Part shown: one piece after another, positions 1 through 13,000 of the stretch
Numbering within the stretch: position 1 is the stretch's first letter
Layout: each line of letters starts with the position of its first letter
Assembly (NCBI GenBank): GCA_004154925.1
Contig: QJNS01000037.1
Coordinates: 62,001-126,000, forward strand
DNA: 64,000 nucleotides
Direction of reading: 5' to 3'
Origin: Monosporascus cannonballus
Taxonomy: Eukaryota; Ascomycota; Sordariomycetes; Xylariales
Translations under genes and position numbers: made by a program
Notes under the pieces: generated by a model
What the model was told of the DNA's origin: nothing
Databases searched by the model: none
The model's input: the letters and a program-made list of their open reading frames with translations, nothing else

Positions 1-526
1 ATAATATCCACCTTATTCAAAATCGATTCTTTAATTATAAACTTTGACTTTAATTATATAAAGTTGTTAAAATTGTGCAAAAACTAAAGCACACGATTAA
101 TATATTTTGCACTTTGAGATTAATAATACTGGCGCTAACGGCGTATACGAAAAAAACGCGTAAAGATTTCGGATAAAAGCTTTTCGGCCGTTAATTTTTT
201 TCTTTAATCTTTTCAACTTTGCGATATAACGATTAATTATAAAAACATGGATTTTTATTCCGTTATACGAACAATTTCGACGAATATATTCGTTATAACA
301 AAAATTTCCGTCTATTATTTAACAATTATATTATCTGGCAAAATTAAAAAAATATAACATTACGTTAAAACTTTTAAATTTAATTAAATTAATTAAAATC
401 AGTTACTTTTCAGATTTACGGAAATAACGCTTAGAAATACCGGAAAATATATTAAACGAATATAAGCAATTTATCAAAAGAAAATAGAAAAATATTAAGA
501 GCAAGATTTGTAAAAGGAGGAGATCG
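1..526 (+). mobile_element. 3' internal end of Ty3 element A (continues left)
   Basis: This AT-rich stretch aligns by eye with the last ~450 bases before the 3' LTR of element B (about 14500-14951), so it is the internal 3' end of a related plus-strand Ty3 retrotransposon whose body lies left of the window. A purine-rich tract (aaaaggaggagatcg, about 512-526) sits directly before the LTR, as expected of a polypurine primer. The minus strand at about 261-305 carries the same antisense Cys-motif remnant seen in B and P2. RIP-type substitutions are dense and no intact frame exists. Confidence 0.8.
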
Positions 527-566
527 TATTATAATCTAACAAGCTACGGCCTCCAGAAACGGTCTG
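527..566 (+). repeat. LTR of element A, left fragment
   Basis: First 40 bases of an LTR (tattataatctaac, from TGTTAcGACCyAAC) directly after the polypurine tract. It matches the LTR start at 14952 and breaks at ggtctg, where the copia element at 567 inserted; the remainder resumes at 6055. The last five bases (562-566, gtctg) are one copy of the copia target duplication. Confidence 0.85.
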
Positions 567-727
567 TGTCAGATATAAGGGACATCAGTTATATATATAT
601 TGATAACTAGTTTCTGGTGCTCTAGAACGCGCACTGCACTTTAAGGTGATCCAGTTCCGGAATATATATTTCGATCAAAGGGAATTTTCCGTATATAGGG
701 TGCTAGAGCACCTTCTACTAACCGATA
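567..727 (-). repeat. 3' LTR of C1 (minus-strand element)
   Basis: 161-bp LTR. It shares with 5887-6049 the blocks gcactttaaggt and gtatatagggtgctagagca and differs mainly by C/T and G/A changes. It ends ctactaaccgata where the other copy has ctgctagccgaca, so the terminal CA has become TA. Confidence 0.88.
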
Positions 728-879
728 TATCCTCTTAGTACTTTAAAGCATTTACGGTACTAATTGTCATAATTTCTAAAGCCGTAATTATTTATTTCAT
801 CTTTCTTCCGGCTATTTAATCTTTTTAATTAGCTAATTCCTCCTTTAAAATTTTTCGCAAAACGTTTTTCCGCTAATCG

Positions 880-2240
880 AAAATTTTTGTAATATCTATT
901 AATTCTAATTGCTTTTTAAAGTGCTTAAAAGGTTCGCGTAATAAGGTTTTCGTTAAACCGTCAGCTAATATATCGCCCGTAAGTATATAATCTATTATAA
1001 TTAAGTTTTTTTTTACGACTTATTATAAGCAGTAATTATATATATTTATATGTCGCAGTTTTATTTTTAGTAAGGTATTATCGGCATTAATAAGTTATGT
1101 AATTTATTAATTATCGTATTATATATTTAACGGTCTTATATTTAAGATAATTCTTAAATTCTTAATTAATCGAAATTTAAATAAGGTTTTTTTATAGCCT
1201 ATATAAAAAATAATAATTCCGTTTTTATTATAAAAATACTTACTATAATTTGCCTATTCGCCTGCTATTTTATTACTTTCTCGAATAATTTTATAACGTA
1301 AGTTTTAGAATTTTTTCGGTTAATCGTATTATCTATAAAACAGGCGTTATTCCAAATATTTAATAAATTTTTACCGATAAACGATAATATTAATGCTTTA
1401 ATTTCGATTAACTATAGTATAATTTGGTCCGCAACTTTATAATATATGTTATTAAGGTTTAAGTTAAATTAAACAAATTAGAATACCGCAAAAATTATAT
1501 TGGGTTACATATTAATTATTACGAAAAAAATAAAACCGATTTTTTCGGGTATTTATTAATAAAATCTGGATAAACCAAATTAAAATTCCGCAATAATTTA
1601 ATATTATTTATAAGTATTTTCAAGAAATTATTTAAAATTTCTTTAGATATTAAGGTGAGCAGTTGATTTATGAAATAGGATTAAAATAATCAGATTTTTT
1701 TATTAAATTTATCTTTAATTATTTCGATATCGAAAAACGATTATATGTTTTTACACTTTAATAAGGTATACCGTTTTTATATTTATTAAATTAATTAATC
1801 GACGAAACTTTAATTTTTTTAAATTATTATAATACTATCGTTTATAAAAAATACCTTTTAACGTATAAAATAACAAGATTTGTAAGAAACGAGATTAAAT
1901 CCAAAATTTTTAAATGTTTTAATAAAATTTTTTAATTATAACAAAAATAATTCGCTTAATCTATATAATATTTTCCTAATTAAAAAATCTTATTACGTTA
2001 TAAATATCCTAAGGACGTTTTTATGTATATTTCGTAAAGTAAATTAACATTTATAAAAACGTTTATAACGTTATAATACTTACGCTTTAAGTCAAATTTA
2101 ACTGTAATAACGATTAAAGTTCGAAACGATTTTTTAATAAGGGTAATTACGTATATATCGTTATAGGCGGTTTTAAGCTATTAATCGCTTCGTACGACAA
2201 AACAGGCTTTATACTTTTGGAACTAACTATACTTATTAAA
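880..2240 (-). pseudogene. copia pol remnant: reverse transcriptase and RNase H (C1)
   Basis: On the minus strand about 2100-2230 reads as the copia reverse-transcriptase core, including FRTLIVITVKFDLKRKYYNV followed by a VFINVN stretch that corresponds to the usual DVVNAFINA-type block. At the left end, about 941-970, the minus strand reads ADGLTKTL, the RNase H C-terminal signature of Ty1/copia polyproteins (ADGLTKPL). Stops interrupt the frame throughout in the pattern left by RIP on CAA, CAG and TGG codons. In an active element this region would copy the RNA genome in the virus-like particle; here it cannot encode a protein. The RNase H motif and the position of the reverse transcriptase fix the superfamily and orientation. 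Confidence 0.8.
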
Positions 2241-5200
2241 CTTATAAACGTATATCTATATATACCTTAAAACCTATTTTCCTTTAGCAGAAAATTAATT
2301 AACGGTTTCCCAAAATCGCATTTCCTTATAGCTTTACAAATAAACCTTTTCGGCTTTACGGAACATCTTTTTTAACGAGTATATACTTAGCTTTTTATAG
2401 TCTTATGGCGGTAACGGTAAGTTACGCCCATATATCCGGTCCTATAACTTAAATATCTTTTCATATACTAAGGTATTATTGTTTTTCGATTAAAGTAATA
2501 CGTATTCCGGATAATTAATCTTTTTTTTAAATATCTGCGGTTTATCGGCCGGTTATTATAATACCTATAAAAAAATTAAACGTTTTGTATTAAATACGGT
2601 TTCCCATATTTTGTATTTATTTCGGATAATACCTTCTTAATACGGAATATATAGGGAGCTTATATTTACAACCTGTAAAATACTCTCGTCTTTTACCGTT
2701 ACTCTAGGTTAAACAATATAAAAAAAACTTAAAGCTACCTTTATTCTTTCCGTCGACATAATAATCATAATAGTTATTAAGGTAAACATTAATAATAATA
2801 GTTTAAAAAACGGAAATAATTCGAATATAACGATCGTATAAGGATAAGTAATTCTTTATAAATATATTTGTTTTTTTATTCCGTACGTATTCTATATTAG
2901 TACTTTTTTGGAATTATTCTTTTTGTTTAGCCGATAATTAAATTATTTTACTTGAATTTCTATTTTTTATATATAAATTAAATAATTATCGTTTTAACCA
3001 GGTATTTTTACTTATCGGAATAACTTTTATAATTCTTTTTCTATAATATTCAAAAAGTTATTTTTTAAATTTTTAATATTATTTAAAAAAATAGCTTTTT
3101 CGTTAAACTATATATTTCGAATAATAAAAACTTTATTAATTCATAGGTTCCAAATTTCGTAAATATTCGTAAATCGGTAACCAAGGAAATAACCAATTTA
3201 TATTTTAAGATTTAACTTTTAAAATATTTAATTTTTTTATAATGATAATTATTATAACGTAAGCTATATAACCGTATATTCGTAAGTACACTTATTAAAA
3301 TTTTCGATTTAGCATTATAACGCCGTTTTTGTATACTAAGTAAATATAATAAATTTCGTATAGGCTTTGTTAAAACATTACTTATTTAAGGGTACGGTTA
3401 TATAGGTATATTACCGCTTTAAAAATATAAATAATTAAAAATAAAAATAATTTAACGTTATTTCGCCTTATAATTACTTTTTCCTTAATTTGACCTTTTA
3501 AACGTTTTATACTCCCGTTTTAAACCTATATATATAATATTAAAAATTTAAATTTAATATTAAAAAAATTAAAATATATTTCAAAATTAGTAATTTTTCA
3601 GGGTTTCGTTATTATATTCGATTACCTGTAAAAAAACTTTATGTTAGTTTTTAAAAGCTCTTAAGAAATATCGAAACGTTACAATTAATATATTCTGTTT
3701 TCGGTTCTTAAGGGAAATATCTCAAATAAAACCTAAATATCTATCGGTAGCTAACATAACGTATCTATATCCTTTAAAGTTTTTTTTAAAATTTATAAAA
3801 TCGATAACGATTTTTTATCCTAATCGGGATAATTTTTTTTTAATTCACGGCATATTAACTTTTTAGCTTTCGCCTGATTATATATTTAATATTCGACTGT
3901 TATAAAACTCTTTAACCGGACTTTTTTCGTGTAAAATTATATTTAAACGATTATCTCAGATCTTAAATATCCTTATTTTAGGTACTATATAATACCGTTA
4001 TCGATTCGTAATAATTTTATTATTTACGAAATACCGTTCCGTTTATAAATTATTAAAATTACATAAATAATTATTACGCTAATATGTTCGATAACGAATT
4101 AATTAAATTTATTTATTAACGTAATAATTACCTAATTATATATCTTTTAAATAGAGTTTTTATTTATTCTGGTAGTTTACTAAAAATTGTTTTTCTGAAG
4201 TTACTGGAATAATACCAAATTATGTACGAAATTTTCGTAATAAGTTATATTATACAAACGTAACGTTTTCTTACGGTTAAAATTTCGAAAAATTACATTA
4301 ATATTTTCGTATCTCTTAATTGGAATAAAGCTATTATTTACGTATATCATATTATTTTATACAGTAAATTTAAAATTCCTGAATTTCTTAACTAAGTTAA
4401 AAATATATATCGTAAATTTTAAATCCAGAATAACTAAATTCCTTAAAAGATAAAATAAGGTACTTATAGCATTACGTAAATTAATAATCAAGAAATATGC
4501 CAATATTCGTCGCACTTTTTTTAAAAAATTAATTTATTTTTTATATAATAAATATTTCTATAATTTTTAATAAGCGGTCGATTTTTTTTTTAAAAGTTAA
4601 TCGGCAGAAATTCGTCCTTAAAATATATTATTATCTTACCGTTAAAACGGAAACCTTTTCAGGTTTTCGTAAAAAATACATAATATCAATTAAATAATAT
4701 ATAATAATTAATTAGGTACGTTTTATAACAAATATCTTATACGTCTAATTCTTAACGTTTTCGCTTATTACCGCTTCGGTCCGTATAAAAACCTCCACAG
4801 TTACCTTATTTCGGTCTATAGCTTAAGATCATTTTTCGTAATTAAAAGTTAATATCCTTAAGATTTTCTCAATTAAAATCATTTTAACTAAGGGAGTTTA
4901 CAAATATTCCGTAAAACGTTAAAAACGTTACCTTCATATTTTATAATATAAATATAAAATAAACCATAACTTAATAATCCAGAAAATTAACTACCGTTTT
5001 TTAAAAACTAATCGTACCGTTATCGATCTCGGCGTTTTTTATTATCTGGAAAGTAATAATCCATATTCCAATTATAAAAGCAAATATTATGCATAAATCA
5101 TTAACTTATACAATTATCGTTTTCGTTTTTTAAATATTATATCGTTATTTTAAGGCTATAATCTTTTGTTATTTTATAATTTATTTATTTAACTTTTTAC

Positions 5201-5886
5201 CCAATTTCGAAATTTGTTTTAACGTTTTGCGATATTTTCGTTAAATATTAATCAGGAATTTATTATCGTATACCTTGCCGGATTCGCCTAAACATGCATA
5301 TTATTTTCGTAAGCTTTTTCTTAGAAAAAGGCTAATATTTTTAATTACTGACAATACCGACTTTAGGACTTATTTCGTATCGTCATTAATGTTTTTGCGA
5401 AAAATATCATATTTCCAATCTTTATAGGTATATGCCGTAAAATTCTGATTATAAGCTTATCTACTTTCGGTCGTCATTTTCAAGGTATTTATTAAGTAAC
5501 TGGTATAATTTATATTTTCGGTAATTCCGCCGAAAAATATAAATATAAACGAAAAACCGCTTAAGGTATCAATTCGTATCGTATAACGGATTCCTTTTTT
5601 TAAATAAAAAGCTATATTAAATTTTGTAAGTCTAATAAGTTACTAAAGATTCCACTTAAGATCAATATAATTCCAAATATCAAACGCGTATATTTTAAAT
5701 TAGAATTCGCCTTTAAAACAATCCCTGTTTTTAAATCTCTTATAAATAATGGGGGACATTAACGGTACGGTCGCCATTATTATTATTAGCATATTTCGAT
5801 AGTTACAAGTAATATATAACTTAAATCGTTTTAATAATAGATAATTAATTAATATACACCTTAATTAAACGAATTAAACTTTTAAT
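2241..5886 (-). pseudogene. C1 interior, presumed gag-protease-integrase part
   Basis: This 3.6-kb stretch lies between the recognisable reverse transcriptase and the 5' LTR. By copia gene order it should hold gag, protease and integrase on the minus strand. I could not read a diagnostic motif through the RIP damage; a short minus-strand cysteine-containing segment near 2650 was too degraded to assign. The call rests on position only. Confidence 0.5.
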
Positions 5887-6049
5887 TATTAAATATAAAG
5901 GATCTTAATTATGTATATATTAATAATTAGTTGCTAATACTCTAAAACGCCCATTGCACTTTAAGGTAATCTAGTCTCCGAATATATATATTCCGATCAA
6001 AGGGAATCTTCCGTATATAGGGTGCTAGAGCACCCCCTGCTAGCCGACA
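5887..6049 (-). repeat. 5' LTR of C1
   Basis: 163-bp LTR matching 567-727. The first 15 bases match the left copy except for G/A and C/T differences. The outer end (tgctagccgaca) keeps the CA terminus and is followed by the target duplication gtctg at 6050-6054. Confidence 0.88.
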
Positions 6050-6054
6050 GTCTG

Positions 6055-6401
6055 CTATAACCTAACCACAAATGCGCGGTAGGGCAGGTTACGTAATAGA
6101 TTACCAACTTACTAGTAATAAGCCATTAAGCCGGGTTACCAACTTACTAGTAATAAGTCAATAAGCCGGATTATTAATTTACTAGTGGTAAGCTAGAAAC
6201 CCAAATCAAGATATATACGTTTATTATTTCTATAATTTAGATAATTCCAGTTTGCAATATAATATCGTTATTTATGGTAGTTTTGGTCTTACGAGACGTA
6301 ATACGTTACTGTATTTATTGCTTAGATTCCCACGATATTCCTGCTAACCTAAACCCGTACAACTAAGGTTTAATAGTTGGTTAAATTCCCTACCAGTCAC
6401 A
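6055..6401 (+). repeat. LTR of element A, right fragment
   Basis: Continuation of the LTR begun at 527. Together the two pieces give 387 bp, close to the 388 and 387 bp LTRs of element B. It ends ttaaattccctaccagtcaca, the family-wide LTR terminus (usual form gccgtcaca). With the polypurine tract upstream it is the 3' LTR of element A, which was inserted in the copia remnant that begins at 6402. Confidence 0.88.
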
Positions 6402-8619
6402 TTATTTTAAAGGGACTAACTTAAACTTAATTTACGTAAACGGAATTTCTTTTCCATATTTTACATTTTTTAAATGCCTTAATCTCTTTTTTAATCTCTT
6501 CCTTAAAGGAACTTCCTAAGTCATGTTTATCGAAATCCTTTTAAAATTTGGGCGGCTTACCTTCCAAATAATCTCTATAAATCCTGGGTCTGCTTAATAT
6601 AACGCCAAGGTATTCCGCGTTCTTTTGCAATTCCACTATTATAATTATTACATGGAAAATATGTACCTCCTTATACTTTTACTTTCCTATATGTTGTATT
6701 AACGGGAATATATAAGTAACTTTTTCCTAGTTTCGATCTAAGGCTAAGCATATTACGTTATTGCCCTAAATTGCGGTAATATTCAAAATATAAATGCTGT
6801 CGCCTTCGGGATCGTCAGGAATTTCCCGCTTTCGTAACCTTTTACTCCTGCAAATAAGTACTTGCGGCTTTTTTGCCTTATTTCTGTTTGCTTTAAGAAT
6901 TCGGCGCGCAAATTCCTGCTAATTACCGGACGATTCCTTATTTATAGGAGTCCCGAGCCTGATTCTAAATATTGGCGAATTATCCAAATTACCTGTGGAC
7001 CTCGTTAAATACACTTCCTGAGAGGTTTCATCAATACTTTCCTCTTCGCCGCGATCAATCTGCGGATATTCCGACAGATCGATCCTTTTAACTAATTGCT
7101 AAGTTACGTGTTTTTAAGCGCTTCACTTGGATTCGCTTTCCGAATTAGGAATATTTTTAGGGGTTAAAAATTTATAATCAAATCCAACTTTGCCTATAAG
7201 CTCCCTTACTCCCGAATTTTAACCTTTTAATTGGCTACCTATTAGATTTTTATATTCAGGATTACAATTATTTACGGTTTTTAAAGCGTTATAATCGTTA
7301 TGTAAATTATATTACGTATTAACCATTTCGAAAATTAGATTCTTTTTTTAACTCAATACTTAGGGATATATAACTTATTTACAAACTTCTTACTTATAAC
7401 TGAGACGAACGCTTTTTTCCCCCTTTTTCTAGCTAATAAAAGATTTTCTTATTAAATATAACGTTATACGTAATAATAACTTTTCGGAATTCCGGTACTT
7501 ATATTTGGTAAATATTGAAAATTCGGTACCTCACCAAATAACCGATATAAGCTTTCAGTTATACTTTAAATATTCGCTTTTCTTTTTTCGCTTTTCGTTT
7601 TTTTTTAACGAATACGTTCGTACGCCATATACGTAAATCCCAGACTAATCTGGCCTAAGATTTATTATAATCGTATTAATAATAACGGGATTATATTAAC
7701 GAAAATACTATTTAAATTAACGAACGCACACCTTATCCGATATAAAAAATTATACGCGTAATTCGAGCTTATATTATGTAATTACGTTGCCGTTTTTATT
7801 TTTTTAATGGCAAGGTTTTTAAGACAATATTCTTTTAATATTATTTTAGAAGCTTTATGAATTAACTTTTAACCAATTGGTTCGTTCGTTTTCTATAAGG
7901 TCTTTAATATATAAAAAAATATTTTTCATTTGATACCTTTTTCCACATACCACTTTTAATATTCTGTAAATCCATTTATTATAATCGTCCTAATATCGTT
8001 ATTCTGCTTAATTTTGTAAATAAGGAACTTATAATATCTGCGTACCTAATATTGGAAATCTATAATAATCCGGAACGCTTTTTTATAAAAACGAGCGATT
8101 ATAAAAAAGGCAAAAAGCTTCCTATTATACTTCTGTTTAATTACTAAGAATTATTAAAAATTATCGTAAATTATAAGATAATAAAAATAATGTTACGTAA
8201 TACGTCAAAACAATCTACAAATTCGGCTTTATTGCGTACGCCTCGAGATTACCTGAAAAACGTACGTACGAATATATTTTTCATACTTTAAGCGCGAAAT
8301 GCCGTCAATAATAACGTTCTTAACATTCTTAATAAATAATCTTAACGCCAGAGGTCCTAAATGTCTAAACTTAAGGTACAAAAAATCCTTTGTTCCTATA
8401 CGAACACGTAAATTATCTCGGGATCGTTTCTACGTTTTCGCATGCTTTTTTTTATTAATTATTTGAAATATCAAAATGTCTGCCGATCTTTATAGAATTA
8501 CAGGTAAAATGCTCGAATAACAGAATAACGGCTTATATTAAAAAAAACTAAATTATAAAGACGAATAAGCTTTGCAAAAATCATGCTGTAATTAATCCCA
8601 TTTCCTTTAAGCGAACAAT
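6402..8619 (-). pseudogene. Ty1/copia remnant H1: integrase-linker region
   Basis: Less AT-rich than its neighbours. On the minus strand about 6440-6600 reads YLEGKPPKF then, after a stop, KDFDKHDLGSSF and EEIKKEIKAFKK. That is the stretch copia polyproteins carry just before the reverse transcriptase (a 'K.W..L.KHP....F..A...EI..L' pattern). Upstream, about 6700-7100, a long frame with few stops is rich in charged residues, like the variable linker between integrase and reverse transcriptase. The reverse transcriptase itself would lie left of element A, outside the window. The 3' part of the remnant is cut by element A at 6401 and the 5' part is displaced to 15344 by element B. Integrase in 7200-8600 is inferred from gene order. 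Confidence 0.65.
8615..8619. repeat. target-site duplication of element B, left copy
   Basis: The bases acaat directly precede the 5' LTR of element B and recur at 15339-15343 directly after its 3' LTR. Confidence 0.9.
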
Positions 8620-9007
8620 TGTTATGACCCAACGGGCCACGGTTTCCAGAAACGGTCTGCCACGACCCAACCACAAGTGCGCGGTAAGGCAAGTCACGTA
8701 ATGGATCACCAACTCACTGGTGGTGAGCCAGTGAGCCGGATCACCAACTTACTGGTAGTAAGCCAGTAAGCCGGATTACCAATTTACGAGTGGTAATCCA
8801 GCTAACAGAAATAGGATATATACGCTTATTATTTTTATAATTTAGATATTTTCAGCTTACAATATAATAACGTTATTTGAAGGCTTTTTAGAATTACGAA
8901 ACGTAACATATTTTTTATATTTATTGTTCAGATTTTTATGATATTCCTATTAATATGAACCCGTCGACTTAAGGTTTAATAATTAATTAAATCGCATAAC
9001 CGTTATA
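8620..9007 (+). repeat. 5' LTR of element B
   Basis: Starts TGTTATGACCCAAC and ends ataaccgttata (RIP form of gccgtcaca). U3 contains two related segments around gatcaccaactcactggt and gatcaccaacttactggt. It is followed by the internal start cgttataagttttta shared with P2 and P3. Confidence 0.9.
8812..8840 (+). promoter_or_regulatory. conserved LTR core promoter (TATA box)
   Basis: The string ggatatatacg followed by cttattatttttataattta is found in every LTR subfamily here (ggatatatacgttcaatatt at about 21620, aaatatatacgttcg at about 31230), although the sequence upstream differs between subfamilies. Position and conservation suggest the RNA polymerase II TATA region just before the transcript start. 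No transcript evidence is available. Confidence 0.5.
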
Positions 9008-9067
9008 CGTTATAAGTTTTTATTTAGTAATACCGTTAGATTTTAAGCAATATTTAATATTGTTAAG

Positions 9068-10030
9068 ATGTCGACCAATATTTAGGAAACCCTTATTTAA
9101 CAGCTTTAGGTTCGAATTCGGGAACTGGAAAAAGAAATTCGATAATTTAAGGTTACGCCATTTACTTAAGCCTTTTTCGCCCGTATAAAACCTAAGAAAC
9201 CGGAGCTTTATGACGCAAAAAGCAACCCTTAAACCTTTTTAACTTTGGTACAAATTTACCTTTATTTCTTAAATCTTAATAACCCAGCAGATATGGTCCT
9301 AATAATAAAAGTATGCTTAACGGAAAATACGGTTAATTAGTTTAAGCCTATTATGAAAAATTTCCTAGAAATAAGAAACCCGGATAAAAAGGATTTAATT
9401 AATAAGATTTTTTCATTTTATACCAATTTCGAAAATAAAGTGCGCAATAATTTCGGTAATTCGGACAAAAAACGATTTACGGCTTAGCAATTTTTGCAAT
9501 TCCGATAAAAAGAACTTGTGTTTAAATATGCTGTAATTTTTAAAAGTTTTGCGATTACGGCGGAATGGGAAAACGATAAGGCCGATATTTTTATTAATAT
9601 GTTTTATAAAAGGCTAATGGATAATATAAAGGATAAGATTATTCGGATTAAACGATTAATTGCTTTGGACTGATATATTATAAAGGTAATTAAAATTAAT
9701 AATCGACAATTTGAAAAACGTTAAAAAAAGGATAATATGCCTTATGTTCGAGATATAACCATTTTAACCAGGGGAAAAAAATCAAATATACCCTTTATTC
9801 TTTACGGAACGACGCCAGGATTTATGAAATTCGGCGTTACCCATAGATAAGATTAAAGCCAGATTAAGTATTTTAATTACGGTAAAATAGGACATAAGGC
9901 TTATAAATGCAAAAAACCTAAAAGGTTATAATAGGATAATTAGACCTTTATACCGGCAGGATAAGTTAGGAATAATTAAGAAAATAATAACAAAATTATT
10001 AATATATTCCAAGCCAAATATATATTAGGC
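9068..10030 (+). pseudogene. gag remnant of element B
   Basis: An ATG at 9068 opens about 60 bases inside the element, the expected place for gag. The frame is broken by many TAA/TAG codons. Near 9660-9720 the sequence reads VIKINNRQFEKR, the usual end of the fungal Ty3 capsid domain. At about 9869-9911 a CCHC-type knuckle remains (FNYGKIGHKAYKCKKP, with one Cys turned to Tyr, a TGT-to-TAT change typical of RIP). In a live element this protein packages the RNA. Confidence 0.75.
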
Positions 10031-13000
10031 TTATAATAAAAAGTCTAATAAGGACCATTACGATAAAAATTTAACAAAAGATACGAAAAGCCAAAAAATT
10101 GGTTTAGCAGGTATCGTAAACATAATAAAAAGCATTATAAGGATAGTTACGTAAATATTAGAATTAGATAAAAAATGTTTGTTCCGGAACCTTCGATCGA
10201 TATAACAAAATGTACGTTATATATTGTTGATAACGAAAATATCCCGATTACGAAAAATGAAAGTAACATATTTACGAACGAATTACCCGTATATATTACG
10301 AGGCATTCGATTTTCCAAACCGTACCGGAAATAATAAGGACGATAAGCAATAGTATCGATAACTTTAAACCATAGCCCTAGAAAATATTTAGCAGCTGGC
10401 TGAAATAAAGAGCTGGTTTAAAGGAAAATAATATCCGTAAAAAAACATTTTTTGTTATTATGGATGGTATAATTATTAAATGGAAAAAAAGTTCATTTAG
10501 CGTACGGTTAAAAGATATTATTAGAAAATTATGACGGATTTTTATTTCTAGTTGGTATTTATTATGGATTTCCAGGAAAGAAAAATTATGAAGGAAAAAA
10601 TACGTTAATTTATAGGAGATCTTTGGAACAATAATTAAGATAACGTATAATAGGATGCAGTCGTAAACATAAGGAAACAATTTATTTAATAAGGAAAAGA
10701 ATTGTAAAAGAATTAGAAATAATTAATATAGTTTGGAAAAACAGTACGCCGGAAATAACGATAAATATAATAATTTAACGCGTTAAACGAAACAATATAA
10801 GTAAAGCTTAATGAATTTAAATAAAAATTTAAAAAAAGGTTATTTATAAAGAAAATACAAAATAACGAAACGTAAAAAAATTAAAGGGAATTCCTAAAAA
10901 AGGTTTTAAATGTAATAATAAGAAATGTTAATAACCTTATTATTTTGAAAATACAAATCGAAATATATTAATATATCGTAATGATAAATTACGGAATCTT
11001 AAACGGAAATTATATTGTATTAAATGTATTTAATAAGTTTAAATTATTATGAAAATATAAGTTAGAATTTTGAATAGCGACGAATATCGAAAGGTTGGAA
11101 TTTGTTTACGATAACGGAAAAATCTTACGCGAAATTAATTATTTCAAGACTTTTGTCCAAGGATAATATTAAATATTTAATTTCGATATCGTTTTATTCG
11201 GAAATTACGATATAATCTTTGGATTATTATGGATATGCCAGTACGGAATTTTAATTAATGGAAAAGTTAGCCAGATAAAGTTTAGTTTATACTTTATCGA
11301 TAAATAAAAAAGAATTTAAGATTTTAATATTCGATTGATAATAACGACAAATATAAGCATAAAAATATAATAAAAATCTTATTACTTAAAGGAATAAATA
11401 TAAAAAAAAACAGATATTAAAAAAATACGACGCATTATTATTATTATTAAAATGAAATTAAGGTAATTAAATAACGATTTAAAATAATAATAATAATAAC
11501 CCTAAAAGTTAGAAAATCTAATTAATATGTTATTATAATATTATAGATATAAGTAGTTTTTTTAGAAAAAAGCTTAATATGAAATTATTAAAATATAACG
11601 CATAAAATTACGAAATAATTTTTAAAAAAAGGTTTTCGATAACGTTTTACCTTATTTATAATTTTAGCGGAAACGAATTACGTATTTTTAGAAAATACCT
11701 AGAAAATCGATTACAAAAAGAATAAATTTGATTTTCGAAATTATGAACAAAATATCTTATATTTCTTGTACTTAAAAAAACGGAAAATTACGATTTGTAA
11801 TTAATTATTGACAATTAAACGATATTATTATTAAGGATAAAATGTTATTATTTTTAATTACGGAAATAAAAAACCGATTTTACGGAATTAAATAGTTTAT
11901 AGTATTTAATTTTAAGAATAAATACAATTTTATTAGGATTAAAAAAGGATATAAATAGAAAATAACTTTTCAAACGAAATATAAATTATTTAAATATTTG
12001 GTTATATTAATAAGATTTATGAATGCATTAATAACCTTTTAGCGAATAGTTAATTATATATTACGAAAATATTTCGATATTTTTGTTATTTGCTATTTCG
12101 ACGACATTTTTATTTTTTCGAAAATAAAAAAAGCATACGTAAAATACGTTTATAAAGTTTTTTAAGCTTTATAAAACGCAAAGTTATTTGTTAATACGAA
12201 ATAAAGTTAATTTCATATATAGGAAGTGAAATATTTGGAATATATTATTACTTTAAGATATATTAGGATACATTTTAAGAAAATTGTTGTAATTAAAAAA
12301 TGCCAAACGTTAACGATAATCGAGGAAATATAGGTATTTTCTGAATTCGTTAATTATTATAGGAAGTTTATTCGATATTTTAGTAAAATAATTATATCCT
12401 TAATAAATCTTATAAAGAAAAAATTTTAAATGGACGCTAGATATAAAGAAAATATTTCAGGATATTAAGGATGCAATTATTAACGAGCTAATATTAATTA
12501 TATACGATTTAAACAGTTCCGTTAAGCTAAAAACTGATATTTGGGATTACGCGTTAAATATAATAATCGGATAACGAAATAATTAAGGTAATTTATACCT
12601 TATTACTTTCTTTTTGTACAAATTAAAAAAAGCCGAATTTAATTACGGTATTTCAAAAAAGGAATTTATGGTTACTATTATAACATTTCGAAAATTTAAG
12701 TACTTCCTAAAGGGAAGTTTATACCAGGTTAAGGTTTATACGGATTATCAAAATCTTACCCGATTTACCACGACCAAAAAACTTATAAAACGATAATTAA
12801 AATACGTAAAGAAATTGGCGAACTTTAACTTTGTTATTATCTATAAGAAAGAATTAAAAAATAACAAAGCAAATACCTTAAGCAAGCGATTAGACCTCTA
12901 AAAAGAATTAATTAAAGTCAATTATACGATTTTCGATATTATTATAAAAAAATATTTACGCTTACGATAAATTGCAATAATTTAGGCGGTACCCAACAAT

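Larger units (their letters stand above)
567..6049 (-). mobile_element. Ty1/copia retrotransposon C1, complete but RIP-degraded
   Basis: Element of 5483 bp bounded by LTRs of 161-163 bp (567-727 and 5887-6049) that begin TGTCAGATATAAGG or its RIP form tattaaatataaagg and end ccgaca/ccgata. It is flanked by a perfect 5-bp duplication, gtctg (562-566 and 6050-6054). Removing it restores a continuous LTR of element A. Coding remnants read on the minus strand, in copia order with reverse transcriptase then RNase H towards the left end. It must be younger than element A, yet it is itself heavily RIP-mutated, so at least one RIP cycle followed its insertion. Confidence 0.9.
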
